This document shows positions 10,095 through 21,445 of a DNA stretch of 64,000 nucleotides, piece after piece. The DNA is taken from assembly GCA_021292165.1 (NCBI GenBank), contig CM037877.1:8485980-8549979 (forward strand), read 5' to 3'. The DNA comes from Shinisaurus crocodilurus (taxonomy: Eukaryota > Chordata > Lepidosauria > Squamata > Shinisauridae). The notes under the pieces are model-generated. The model was not told the DNA's origin. It made no database searches and saw nothing but the letters and a program-made list of their open reading frames with translations. The position numbers and the translations under genes are program-made. Positions within the stretch are counted from its first letter, which is position 1, and every line of letters starts with the position of its first letter.

Positions 10095-10505
10095 ATAATT
10101 AACAGAGCAATCCTAGAGCCCCTAGACAGTATCTAGAGGGCCATAGGAATTTCCAGATTCCCAGATCTCAGAAAAGAGCTCTGATCTTAAATCTGGGAAC
10201 CATGCTTGCTGGCTTGGAAAGAACTGCTCCAGCTGCTTCTCCAAGGTCATAAGAGTGACCTTGGAGAAGGGGTTTAGGTGTTCCAGGCGGTGGGGTGGCG
10301 AGGGGAGAAGACTGGTACCACCGAGGTACAATTCTGGGTGGTGCCCCAAAGCACTGTCGTTAGATGGCCAAAATCAGCCCTCCGGATTTGGAGGGCTACC
10401 GTCATCTGCATTGGATTCTGTCCTAACACTGCATAACTATGCACATTTCCCTGGAAGTAAGGTCAACTGAACCTTACTGAGTAAACATGCTTAGGATCAC
10501 ACTGC
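10095..10505. repeat. Family C serial-hairpin repeat, diverged copy
   Basis: The left edge reads GAGCAATCCTAGAG. It holds several hairpins, the clearest at about 10231-10265, where TTCTCCAAGGTCA pairs with TGACCTTGGAGAA. The ATGGCCAAAATC block is shared with the copy at 58.6 kb. It ends in a common AAACATGCTTAGGATC-type motif (10480-10500). It is non-coding. Membership rests on shared words and hairpin layout. Confidence 0.5.
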
Positions 10506-11105
10506 AAAGGCTCATCGGGTGTCGGAAGAATTCTTCCCCCCACCTTTCATTGCCCCTCCTGCCTCCGTCCCTTGCCCTCTCCCCGTCCCTCTCCCGGCCC
10601 CTTGAAGGAATGCTCCTGCAAGTTCCTCTTTTCCATTAGCTTTGGGGAAGAAGCATCAGTTTTAATAGAGCTTGTCATGTTTAATAGCGAATGTAAACTA
10701 TGCATTCACATTGATTATATGCACTTTGGACAATTTTCTTTCACAGAGGACTTTAGAGGGGTGGAGAAATTACGGCTCACATCTTTTTGTCACTGCAATG
10801 TCTTTATACCCCGTAGGGCTTCCTATTATATGTGCACATTGCAGCATATTTGGGTCAAAGGGCGGGGGGGGGGGGGAGAGACGAAATACTGTGGTGTTCC
10901 CTGTTCATATACAATACTTCATTTAATTAACTTGCAAACTTTACGTGGTCATGGAAAAGCCACACAGCACGATACACTTGAAATATAGAACTATGGGTAA
11001 CTGTTAGCCCTGATAGACAAACTGATGCTCCAGGTTCCGGGACAGTATTCCTTTGAATGCGATATGTTTTTGGGGACAATCAACAGGTAGCTGGACTATA
11101 TGAGC
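10506..11105. other. Unassigned DNA with G run
   Basis: The only clear feature is a G tract near 10861-10876. Reading frames here lack recognisable domains. Confidence 0.5.
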
Positions 11106-11320
11106 ATATGAAATTGCTTTACACTGAGTTAGACCATTGGCTTATCTCGGCTAGTGCTATCTAATTTATGACTAGTAGTGGCAGTTCTCCATGGCCTCAA
11201 GCAGAGGTATCTCCCTGCTATCTCCCTGAAATCCTTTCTGCTAGAAATGCCAGGGATTGAACATGAGAGCTTCTGCACTGCAGTAGTGCAGGCTACACTG
11301 TGTTCTCTACCACCAGAGGC
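11106..11320 (-). mobile_element. tRNA-derived SINE, diverged, minus strand
   Basis: The minus strand reads a B-box-like GTTCAATCCCTGGCA and an A-box-like TGGTAGAGAACA. The plus strand keeps TACACTGAGTTAGACCATTGG at the 3' side. A related head lies on the plus strand at 33.97 kb. The copy is old and non-functional. Confidence 0.6.
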
Positions 11321-12096
11321 ATCCGTACTGTTTAGGAGGCCTGGTGCAGGTGTAATGTTGGGGCCTCTGCCCCCTACAGTGACCCTTGCCTTGCATGGGT
11401 CCCACCTGTGAGAATTTGTGCATGCATGGACCAAATCTCACGTTGAGATTCAGAGTCAGCCTGTGCTCTGATGCACTGTTCCTCTTTTTAAAAATGAAAA
11501 CTTGAAACAGAATATGAAAAATGCCAGTGATTAATGCAGCAGGGCCAGCTTAGGGGGCAATGGTATACACAGAAGCTGCGGTAGGGGGCATTTAAATACT
11601 CCAGGAAGAGGCCATGTTGTGAGGGAGTGGTAATGCCCATGGTAGCCTATCAGGATGAGCCTTGTGGGGTGCCATACATGGCCAATGGCTGCCATTTGGC
11701 TTGGTAGGCAACACGTTGTTCCTGGTTGATCTAGGCAGGATCTCCAATACCTAAAACAATGCAACTGATGGTTGTACAATATCTTCTTGAAGCCTACCAT
11801 GAGATTCTGCAGTCTCTCAAAGCAAAGAGTGTGAACTACCTGACAACTGTTCTTAAAGCTGGGGTGGACTTAGGGATGTTTTTAAAAGCATCCACATTTC
11901 CCTCCAGATTTGGGAGTTGGATATTATTACCTGATCTTGTTGCTGTGATAGCCCTAAGACTTCAGCTATCCAACACCATTTGTCTGTTTTTAATTTCTGG
12001 ATTTTGTTTTGACCCCAGAACAGGCACATTGTGCTGCATTCCCCCCGCCACACCCCAACTTGTTAATCTTAGAGCTTCAGCTATTGGGCGCTAGAG
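11321..12096. other. Unassigned non-coding DNA
   Basis: No repeat or gene is recognised. Confidence 0.45.
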
Positions 12097-12097
12097 A

Positions 12098-12129
<32 letters not shown>

Positions 12130-12151
12130 CGATGACGATGACGATGACGAT
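12097..12151. repeat. (GAT)n / (GACGAT)n microsatellite
   Basis: A GAT run changes into GATGAC hexamers. Confidence 0.95.
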
Positions 12152-12512
12152 GCAGGTATTAGTGCATATGGTGGAGTCTAAATCTGGGCTTAAAATTTGG
12201 ATTTAGCAGAATTTACTGCCATTTTTGGTTTCACATCGTCACATATTCAGGATGATTGGGAGTCTAATTCTCTGGTTTTTCAAATCTGCTAGCTCCATGC
12301 AAAATTCCACACATGTAATTGCAATCACCAGCCCTACTCACATCCTACTCACATCCCTAAGTCAGCCCTACTCTGAGCATGTACTGGGTATATTTCCCTT
12401 ATTGAATAATGACAGTCCACCCAAAGATATCTGGGGTTAGCAGCACTGGGCTTTCAGGTCAGAAGCAATACTATCTGGTCCCCTGAAATTATCCCTATAC
12501 AAATGAAGCACA

Positions 12513-12797
12513 GTTCACAAACTCTTCCAGTATTTGAAGGGATGTCACACAGAGGAGGGCAAAGATCTCTTCTCGTTCATCCCAGTTTGCAGGACACGGA
12601 ATAATGGGCTCAAGTTACAGGAACCTAGATTCCATCTAAACATCAGGAAAAACACTCTGGAGGCATTCAAGGTGCAGCTGGACAGACATCTGTCAGAGAT
12701 GCTTTGACCTAGATTCCTGCATTGAGCAGGGGGTTGGACTCGATGGCCTTGTAGGCCCCTTCCAACTCTACTTTTCTATGATTCTATGATTCTATGA
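12513..12797 (+). pseudogene. CR1 LINE 3' end with 8-bp terminal repeat
   Basis: This covers the last part of CR1 ORF2 and its short 3' UTR. Words such as CAGTATTTGAAGG, TGTCACACAGAGGAGGGC and GGTTGGACTCGATGGCC match the CR1 pattern. The element ends in TCTATGATTCTATGATTC, the octamer microsatellite typical of CR1 3' ends. The frame is broken. The same tail is fused to the 5S-derived SINEs in this window. Confidence 0.85.
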
Positions 12798-12878
12798 ACT
12801 CTTGATTAACAGACGGAAGAATCAGTATATATGACATTCTCATTCATAAACCCATTTCTTCCTGCTCCTGTATTACCT

Positions 12879-12880
<2 letters not shown>

Positions 12881-12909
<29 letters not shown>
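12881..12909. repeat. (TA)n microsatellite
   Basis: About 14 TA units. Confidence 0.95.
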
Positions 12910-14440
12910 ATCCAAGGGCTGTGTTGCAGCATTCAGAGATATGTGAAACATGAAGGACAACAATCTTCCAATGTGCACACTGGTACAAGAGGTGTGGATC
13001 AGGACCATTCCTATCAGAATGTGCAAAGATCGAATTCGCCAAGCATCCCTACCCCTAATCTATACTGAGAATCTTGCCGTTGGGTAAAGAGTGAAATGGG
13101 GTGCTATTATCAAAGCAATGTCTCTTTTAAAGAGTAAAGGGGGGGGAGTAGGTTTTCCAAATGACCGAGTCAGATTCAAATCTTCATAAGAAGACAAGGA
13201 AAATGAGTAAGGGGGTGTTCACAAGAAAGACTAACAATCAACAGAATATTAATTTGCCTGATAACAGAAAATTAAAGAAGAGACAAGTCGCAGCCTGAAA
13301 AGTTTAATCCAGATTTGAATCTGCTGGATAATTAGCCACAATAGTTAATGTCCCCACTGACCACCCCCCAAAAAGGAGTAACGGATGGCATAAAATTAGA
13401 GCGAAAGAAAGACATCACTGCAACACGTAGCAAGATGCTAGAGTTTAGCAAATGGCTGAGATAATAGATAGAAGTCACTTGAGATGCCAGGAATGTATGT
13501 GCAACTGGTGGTAGCAGAGGAGGAGCATGTTGTGGAGGAGGAGGATGTTGAGAAATATGATGAAACCAGGATTCCTTTGGGCAGATTGAAAGGGGGTTAA
13601 TGAATTGACTTAGGGGCAGGGTGTACTATATGCATTTCCCAGAGGACCAGGAAGATACATTAGGGTAGAGTGTATAGCTGGGTCACAAGCGGGCAACCTT
13701 ACTTGTGGGGCCTGATGTGAAGCTGGAGCATATGACTCCATGGCAGCCATATTCCCAATGAATTCTAAGTCAGGTGGGCAAGAAAGCATTTTGATTCATG
13801 ATAGATACTTGTATGGTGGATGGAGTAGGAATGGGGAGCCTTGGATTTCAATCCTCACACATCCAGGAAACTCCCTGGTTAGTCTTGGTCTTGTGATCAC
13901 TCTGCTTCACTCATTTCACTCTGCTTCACTCAGTTTTACCATCAACACAAGATTGGATGAATCACCCTGAACTTCTTTTGGATGAAAACTAAAATTAACA
14001 ATAAATAATTAGGCAAAAGGGGGTGTTGCAAAATGGCAGTCTATGGTATCACCATTGAAAGATAAATATTTCGGTAAATTATGGAATCTAGCTGTTGGTG
14101 AAGCTTGCATATTTCATACATATGAAAAAATGAGAAGGAAAGGTCTGTGCTTTTTGTCCATTGTCTTCTGGATACCAATAAATAATTTGAGCAATCATAA
14201 ATGATATTGATTATGAGTTATGTTTCTTTTGCATCTTGTTCAGTTAATTTATTTTAGGCAGGCATTCTGTTTGTATGGTCAGTGCGTAAATATTTTATTG
14301 TACTTATTAAGCAAATTAAAATTGAATGAATAAAATGATGATAATGAAGAAAGAATGGTGGGAGCATACACCCTTGAACTGACACTTTTTGCCCCCAGTA
14401 ATGGATAATAGGCCTCTTTCCCCAGAATGTCTAGTGCATT
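12910..14440. other. Unassigned DNA, no repeat recognised
   Basis: About 1.5 kb of AT-leaning sequence without a recognisable transposon or exon. All frames are short and lack domains. Confidence 0.45.
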
Positions 14441-14448
14441 CTCAAGAA

Positions 14449-14828
14449 CAGAGGTGGTTAACATGCAGCCTGTGGCCTGCGTGTGACCCACTAAGGCCAT
14501 TTGTGTGGAAGGCCCTCTCAGCCCCCATATCACTGAAAATCACCAGTGTTAATCTGTAGCAATTCTGCTGAGAAATAATGTGCACGGGGAGCAAGCACCT
14601 TGTTTCCCAGCAGAACTGGGCTCCCCACAAACTACCAAAGAGCTGTTTGGTGGGCTGTCCGGAGCACGATTCTGCCCACTGCCTGTGTGCCTTCTTTCCT
14701 AGCAGGATCAATGTTTCTGCAGAGAAACAGGGTGCATGGCCACTTCTGGTGGTGGTGGTGGTGGTGGGTGTTCCCTAGAGGGTTGGGGGGGCAATGTACC
14801 CCCCACCCTCCAAAGTTGCCCACCCCTG
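14449..14828. mobile_element. hAT-like MITE (CAGAGGTGG...CCACCCCTG)
   Basis: The ends CAGAGGTGGTTAACATGCAG and GTTGCCCACCCCTG are inverted in the Charlie-type style. The flanks CTCAAGAA (14441-14448) and CTCTAGAG (14829-14836) agree at 6 of 8 positions, consistent with an aged 8-bp hAT duplication. It is non-coding and contains a (GGT)n tract near 14749-14767. Confidence 0.65.
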
Positions 14829-15199
14829 CTCTAGAGGGCATAGTCCTGAAGAAAAAGAGACATTAATCAGAAAAACAGCAGACAATGTGGGCAGAAGGTA
14901 CTCAGCAACTGAGATGCCATGGGGCTTCCCATGGGCCTGTGACAGGCCTGTCATCATCACATCGCAGACAGGGAATGTGTCCCTATTGGTTCTGCTGGAC
15001 CTCTCATTATCATCAGCCATGGTATCCTCCTTGGACACCTGGCTGATAGGGGACTTGAAAACACTATTTTACCTTATTTGGCTGAGCATTCCCAGAAGGT
15101 GGTGTGGGGGGACAACTACTTGGCCCTTTGGCCTTTGGACTGTGCGATTTCTCAGGGCTCTATGTTGTCTCCTGTGGTCTTTAACATCTATATGAGGCT

Positions 15200-15458
15200 G
15201 CTGGGGGGGAGTCATTCATAGTTTTGTGGATAGGTCTCATCAATATCTTCATGATGGCTATATGCTACCTCCAGTATCACTGGCAGCATGCCTATGTACA
15301 CCAGTTGCTGGGGAACATGGGTGGGAGGGTGCTCTTGAATTCATGTCCTACATGTGGGTTTCCCAAAGTCAGCTGGTTGACCATTGTGTGAACAGAATGC
15401 TGGACTAGATGGACCCTTGGTCTGATCCAGCATGATTCCTCTTATGTTCTTATGTTAA
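15200..15458 (+). mobile_element. CR1-type 3' end inserted in L2 relic
   Basis: It contains GAACAGAATGCTGGACTAGA and TTGGTCTGATCCAGCATG. It ends in TCTTATGTTCTTATG, an octamer tail. L2 coding sequence resumes downstream. Confidence 0.75.
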
Positions 15459-15905
15459 TATGCTGCTAATACCCAGCTCTATCTCTCATTTTCAACTGAT
15501 GACAAGGAGGCTGTGGAAGTCCTAAACTGTTACCTTGATGCAGTGAGGGATTGGATGTGGGTGAAGCAACTGAGGCTCAATCTAGGCAAGATGGATGTCC
15601 TGGCTGTTGATCAGTACTAGGGTTGGGGTAAACTTGTACAGGATGGGTAGAACTACTGAGAGATCAGGTACATACTTGGAGATGGGCTTGGATCAATTGC
15701 TGCTCCTGGAAGGTCAGGTGGCAGTGGTGACCAGGAGTGCCTTTGTCTAGCTTTGTGTCTGGTGCTCCATCTGCACTCTTTCTTGGGAAAGGAAGATCTG
15801 GCTACAGCAATTCGCATCTCGGTCACCTCTCATTTACATTATTGTGACATCTTCTATGTGAGGCTGCCCTTGAAAAATGTTTGGAAACTACTACAGTTTC
15901 TACAG

Positions 15906-16143
15906 AGCCAGTGTGGCGTAGTGGTGAGAGTGCTGGACTGGGACTCGGGAGATGCGGGTTCTAGTCCCCGCTCGGCCATGAAACTCACTGGGTGACTTTG
16001 GGCCAGTCACTGACTCTCAGCCTAACCTACCTCACAGGGTTGTTGTGAGGATAAAATGGAGAGGAGGAGGAGGAGGATTATGTCAGCCGCCTTGAGTTCC
16101 TTGCAGGAAAAAAGGCGGGGTATAAATATGATAAATAAATAAA
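15906..16143 (+). mobile_element. CORE-SINE inserted in L2 relic
   Basis: This is a full-length copy with A and B boxes, the MIR-type core and an (AAAT)n end. It is flanked by TACAG on both sides (15901-15905 and about 16144-16148), a possible short target duplication. The L2 reading resumes after it with CTAGTGCAGAATGCAGCAGC. Confidence 0.88.
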
Positions 16144-16307
16144 TACAGCTAGTGCAGAATGCAGCAGCTAGACTTTTGCCAGGAGTGTGATTTGTGGACA
16201 ACATTGCACTGGTCTTGTATCAACTTTACTGTCTTCCAGTTTGTTTCAATGTGCAATTCAAGGGACTGGCTTTGATCTACAAGTCCTAAATAGTTTTGGG
16301 CCAGGAT

Positions 16308-16567
16308 TAGGGATCTTCAAATCAGCAAAACTTGAACTCACTGAAGTTCTCAGAATTCCATCTCAAAGCTCAAGTCTGTATCAGATTGCGAGCTTTATTT
16401 TTTTTCTTTTTTCTTGAAAATCTGTGCATATTTCTGTGCATGTTTTTCCATATGTATGCATCAATTATGCACATCTGTGAAATGTACACATTCTTCTCCC
16501 ATCACTTAAAGGATATTTGTAAGCATTTTTTAACTGGGTAAATGTGATCAAAAAATGAACTGAAATG
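16308..16567 (+). mobile_element. Family B hAT MITE, 3'-truncated, in L2 relic
   Basis: It starts TAGGGATCTTCAAATCAGC and carries B-family blocks including GAAAATCTGTGCATATTTC. The usual right end (TTCTCAT...ATCCCTA) is missing. It splits the L2 relic between its GLGPG-like and C-terminal parts. Confidence 0.75.
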
Positions 16568-16985
16568 AAGGGGTGCCTTCCTCCATATCAACCTGTCCAT
16601 AATTTACAATTATCATTGGAGGTGGAGTTCTATGTGCCACCACCTAGGGAGGCTAGGTTGGTGACCACTCGAGACAGGGCCTTTTCAGTAGCAGCACACC
16701 AGTTGTGGAACTCCTCCTTGAGGGAAGTAAGATTGGTTCCTTCCTCGTTGTGCTTTTGATGGGCAGTAAAGAGTGCTCTGTTCCGTTGGGCTTTTAATGC
16801 TCTATAATGTCTTGTCACCCTTCAATTTTAATTTTAATGCCACTCCAAAATTGTACTGTGTGGTTTTTGCTCCTGCCTTTCTTGTGTTTTCTTGTTCTCA
16901 TGCTACCTCTTAATGATCATTTTATTGTACGTCACCCCATTGCCTGGTGTGATTTGCAAATTTAATAATAAATAAAGACATAAAT

Positions 16986-17576
16986 AACACCTGGGCCAAT
17001 GCTGGGGCTCTGTGCCACAGCAGCTGATGTAGCTCAGCTGGCTGGTGGCAGGAACTGAGGAGATGAGCAAACCCATGCAGCATCTTTTAACTTGCTGGCA
17101 CCCTCATGTTAATTACACCAGTGTGTACATTGGGAGCAGGGTGCATGCAGTTAACATGAAGGCACTGGTGAGTAAGGCAAATCAGCCTGGCCCTGGAGCT
17201 CTACCTGGCACCAGGCCATCCCAAAGTCCCTGCAGGTTACCCATGACAACTTGCAACCTGCAGGATGGAACTCCAGCTCAGTGACTCTTCCTCGCGTACT
17301 TCCTACTCACTCCTGACACAAGTATAAAGGAAAGGACAGGGCAGCTGTAAAGACCAGGTGAGTTCCACCAGTGATAACGGAGCCCTACCACTACACCTTC
17401 TCAGCATGGGACTCAGACACTTTGGGGGCATTTGGCCAGACTTGGTTTTGCTCGAGGCAAGATTATCCTTGCCACAATCCTGCACATAATCTATATGGCT
17501 TCCAGATCTCTGGCTTTAGTGTAACCCTCTATTTTTTTCCATCATTCTTTGGATGTGCTATAAACCAGCAAATCAC
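16986..17576. other. Unassigned non-coding DNA
   Basis: No repeat or gene is recognised. Confidence 0.45.
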
Positions 17577-17815
17577 TGGAGGATAGGGCCTATCAATGTC
17601 TACTAGCCATCATGGCTATGTGGAATTTGCAGGTTCAGAGGCAGTATGCCATGGAATAAATGTTGCTGGCAGTGGCAAGCAGCAGTGGGGCAGGGCTGTT
17701 GCCATTGTGCCTTGCCTGTGGGCTTCCAAGGGAGGCATCTGGCTGGCTGCTGTCAGAACAGGTTGCTGGTCTAGGAGAACCTTTGGTCTACCCTTTTGGT
17801 ATTCTTATATTCTCA
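17577..17815 (+). mobile_element. CR1-type 3' end, diverged
   Basis: It keeps the CATCATGGCTATGTGG, GAGGCAGTATGCC and CCTTTGGTCTACCC blocks of the CR1-tail group seen elsewhere, with many changes. Confidence 0.55.
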
Positions 17816-18379
17816 GTAGCTATAGCCCTTATCCTGTATTCCTTGTTTTGATGTCTTGAAACAGGAGCTGAAAGGCTAAGGGTAATAACATCCAGTATGC
17901 TCTTTCCCCATATGAGGGCTGTACGACCTCAAATGAGCAGTCACATTTGAATTGACCTAATCCTTGAAGAATCACCCCTCCATATTCCCTCATTTTAACT
18001 TCTCCCTTCTCTCTGAAGCACCTAATAGCAACTATTATGTCCCTGCACAAATGACTAACACTGTACACAATGAAGTAGAGAAGAAAGAAGGACATTAATG
18101 TTCTGGGCATTGTAAATAATGACACGCTTTGTGTAGCTCTCACAGCCAGCTAGTTGCTTAACATAAAAGTGTTTTTTGTTTTCTTCTGGGGGCGGCATGG
18201 AGAGCGGGGGGGTTGAAGCAAAGAGTTGGAACAGGAATTAAATAAGCACATCTTCCAAAAAACAAACATACCCCTTGATGGAAGCAGTAAAACTGATGGA
18301 AGAAGGAGAGCATATTGGAAATCAAAGGGCAGGAGAAGGAAACATGGTTAGTGAGCACACAAGGCATAAATATCATGAA
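17816..18379. other. Unassigned non-coding DNA
   Basis: No repeat or gene is recognised. Confidence 0.45.
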
Positions 18380-18858
18380 TACACTAAGATATACCGGTAT
18401 GAGAAATTCATTTAAGTTCATTTTTATCAGGATTAACCCAGTGTTGCACCTTCTGGAATAAACATGGACTCGAATGAAATCTGTAGTCAAAGTTCATATA
18501 TTACCAAGGTCGCAATGTGATTCACAGGCGCACGCACACGCACACACACACACACACACACACTGTGTTCGACAGCATGTGTACATTTGAAAAAATTCGC
18601 ATGAAAAATCTGTACTTTTGAAAAATGTGCAGAAACACTCTTTAATCAATGACAGAAGAATGCATGCGATTCAAAGATGTGCACAATTGATGCGTACATT
18701 TCAAAAATATGCATCAAAATACCCACAAACTTTCATGCAAAAAGAAAAACAACAAAGATCATAATATGATATGAACACGAGATGAAACAAGCTTCAAAAT
18801 GGAATTTTTGGACAATTTCAATGAACTTGAGCTTAGCTTGTATATACGCACATCCCTA
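18380..18858 (-). mobile_element. Family B hAT MITE, minus strand
   Basis: The right edge reads GCACATCCCTAG and the left edge ATGAGAAATTCATTTAAG. The interior has the family's GTGCA-rich blocks (ATGTGCAGAAACACTC, GATGTGCACAATTGATG). A (CA)n tract at about 18538-18562 has expanded inside it. Confidence 0.78.
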
Positions 18859-18895
18859 GGACACCAACCTGTAGCTGTAGGTGCTCCAGTGGGAC

Positions 18896-19287
18896 TAGGG
18901 ACTGGCGCGGAGCTCGACTGGGTGGGTGAAGTCTGCTGAACTTGCCAGACTCGACCCCCTGAGCTCTGCTCGCATTACCTTTTCCCTGGCTCGACTTGCG
19001 TTCTCACAAGCCGAGCCGAGGGAAGAGCCTTCCAGTTCCCGGCGCTACATTGTTTACGTATAAAAGTGGCATAAGATATGTTAAAAATGGCCACAATTTG
19101 TGTAATCTGCGCAAATTGCAGCCATTTCTAATGTATTTTACGCTACTTTTTATGTAAACAACGTAGAGCCGGTGACCCGGAAGTCCAGTGAGCACCTCAG
19201 CTGGTGCTTGGCTCGGCTCAGCTCGCATGGTGGGAGCGCTTGGCTCGCGCGCCACGAGTCGAGTGCCAGGCGGGTCGCCCACCCCTA
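18896..19287. mobile_element. Family A foldback MITE, complete
   Basis: The ends are TAGGGACTGGCGCGGAG and GGTCGCCCACCCCTA. The centre (19045-19166) is an imperfect palindrome with arms of about 50 bp, reading CTACATTGTTTACG on the left and the inverse on the right. Other copies are at 52.2 and 56.2 kb. GC content is well above the surroundings. It is non-coding, and the superfamily is probably hAT-like by its ends. Confidence 0.75.
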
Positions 19288-20654
19288 ATTATGGGACATC
19301 CACTTCTGTCGATGGTGACAAAACATAAGATCTTGTCCCTGAAGCTAGCAGGGTACAAAAACTTCCTAAGAAATGTTGTGATTCCCATCAAAACTCTTTT
19401 TAATTTTCTTGATGTGCGTCAAATGTTTTGCCCTAGAACAAGCCTCCAAATCCCCTTTGAAATCCCCAAATTATTGTCCATACAGAAAAAGAGGTTCTTT
19501 TTTCCTTTCTCATGGGAAGAAATTGTGTCTAGTCTGTTATGACATTGTAATCCTTCTGTATAGAATATTATCTTTTCATTTCCCCCCCCATATTCTGAGC
19601 ACTACAAATCTCATGATGAAGTGTGATCTGGAACAACTTTGCATGTGTCATAGCAATCACACCATGTTACCAGATTTCTTAAGCATTCCAAACCCATACT
19701 GCTGTGTGACCATGGTGTGCAAAACACAGTCATGTACTGCAACATGTGCATGCATAATAACGTGTACACTAAATTCTGAAGCAAATTCCAGCATTCCAGA
19801 AGAAATCTGTTCCATTGTAGAGAAAACTCACAGCAGAGCTTTTTCAGAGAATACAAGATAGCACCACTTCAGGTTTTTCCCACAGATATACACACCGGCT
19901 AATCCTGAATCTGAACTTTACCCTATCTCTATGATTAGTTTTGCTTACTGGTGTTGGAACACGAACATGTTCACATTAACTGGAAGAAAACTCCAAGTGA
20001 CATACAAAGGTATTATTTTTAAAGGGTTTTTTCCCGTCAAGATCTGGGGGGGGGGGGGGGAATCTAATCTCATTTGGCTAATTTGCAAAACTTTTTCTTC
20101 TTCTTCTGTAGGCAGATGGATTGCATATCCCCAGGAGAAAAGTCACAGCTGTTAATGTTCCTGAAGGCATTTGTTCTGAGAAGTAGCCTTAGAGATAAAG
20201 GTTAAAATCCAAGACGCTAATTTGTTGAAAAGGTGAAGGTAGCTGAAGCAAAAAAGGAAGAGAAAAAAGAGAGAATCCACCAATGGGGACATGGGTATTG
20301 GGATGCCTTTCCTCCCTTCTTTGATTAGAATCAAGGGATTTAAAGGTTTCAGGGATGAGAACAAGTATCTCTGATGAAACACAGATGTCAAAGGAGGGCA
20401 TCCTCCCCGGAGTCTGTTGGGATAAGAAGCTAGGGCAAAGCCGAGTACAAAAGCCTCTCATTGAATGGGATATTTTAATTGTGCGAATCAAATCAAGGAA
20501 GTGTCATGAAGAGAGACACAAGGAATGGGAGGGAGACAGACCAGCAATCTTGAAAGCACCCCCTCCCCAGAAAATGCTTCATTCCGAGAGGTGTTTTTTT
20601 TGGGGGGGGGGGCATCCCACATCTGGTGGCTCTCATGTTTTGGTGACTGATTTC
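19288..20654. other. Unassigned DNA with G run at 20046-20060
   Basis: I recognise no transposon or gene in this 1.4-kb stretch. Confidence 0.45.
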
Positions 20655-20715
20655 ACTGTTTGTTTATTTATTTATCTATCTACCTATCTATCTATTTATT
20701 TATTTATTTTCTGCT
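20655..20715. repeat. (TTTA)n/(CTAT)n tract
   Basis: A tetranucleotide run sits at the 3' side of the L2 fragment and is probably derived from its tail. Confidence 0.85.
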
Positions 20716-21180
20716 CCATATTCTGGTACGGAGATTCTGCAGTGGTGAACAATAAAACAGATAAAAGGAATAAAACAATATGTTAAAACAGAATCAATAT
20801 AACCTATGGCTGGTTAGCTCAGGAAGGCATCCTGTAATAACGATGCTTTCAGGAGGCACCGAAAACAGTACACTGTTGGTGCCAGTCTGTCTGACCTTCA
20901 GAGGCAGGGACTTCCACAGAAATGGAGTCGCTACACTGAAGGCTCTTCTCTCAGAGGACTCCAATCGGGCTATAGGTCCTCGTGGAACCAACCACCAGGA
21001 GCATGCCATCTGATGACCTCAGTGACCAGGCAGGTTGGTAAGAGAGAAGGTGCTCTCTCAAGTATCCTGGTCCCAAGTTGTTTCGGGCTTTGTACACTAG
21101 TACCAGAACCTCAAACCTGACTCGGTAGCGTATCGGCAGCCAGCACATTTCCCTCAGCAAAGGAGTTACATGCTGAAAAG
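20716..21180 (-). pseudogene. L2-like LINE ORF2 C-terminus, minus strand
   Basis: On the minus strand the frame reads a core like LLREMCWLPIRYRVRFEVLV, then LGPGYLREHLLSY, then RRAFSVATPFLWKSLPLKVR. This is the C-terminal region of L2/CR1-group ORF2. It is broken into two frames and truncated at its 5' side where a CR1 tail begins. Confidence 0.82.
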
Positions 21181-21185
21181 GGGCA

Positions 21186-21445
21186 GCTCCTATGGATGGC
21201 TTTAAAGGGGGATTAGACAAATTCATGGAGAATAAGGCTATCAATGGTTACTAGACATAATGGTTATATATTAATGCTAATATGGGAGGCAATATACCAG
21301 TTCCTGGGGAGCATGAGCGGGAGGGTACTATTGCACTCATGTCTTCTTGTGGGCTTCCTGTTGGCCACTGTGGAAACAAAATGCTGGACTAGGCAGACTT
21401 TTAGTCTGATCCAGCACAACTCTTCTTATTTTTTTATGTCTCCAA
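21186..21445 (+). mobile_element. CR1-type 3' end
   Basis: It contains GATGGCTTTAAAGGGGG, ATGCTGGACTAGGCAG and TAGTCTGATCCAGCAC, followed by TCTTCTTATTTTTTTATG. It abuts the L2 fragment head to head. Confidence 0.78.

Larger units (their letters stand above)
14870..16985 (+). pseudogene. L2-like LINE relic, interrupted by three insertions
   Basis: Pieces of one ORF2 appear in order. A reverse-transcriptase block like QGSMLSPVVFNIYMRLLG is at about 15145-15200. A later region with HLHYCDIFYVRLPLKNVWK is at about 15828-15890. The C-terminal block RAFSVAAHQLWN is at about 16675-16710, followed by an A/T-rich tail ending near 16985. The frame has stops and shifts. The gaps are filled by a CR1 end, a CORE-SINE and a family B MITE, each annotated separately, so this LINE is the oldest layer. 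Assignment to L2 is by motif; a related CR1-group clade is possible. Confidence 0.8.
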
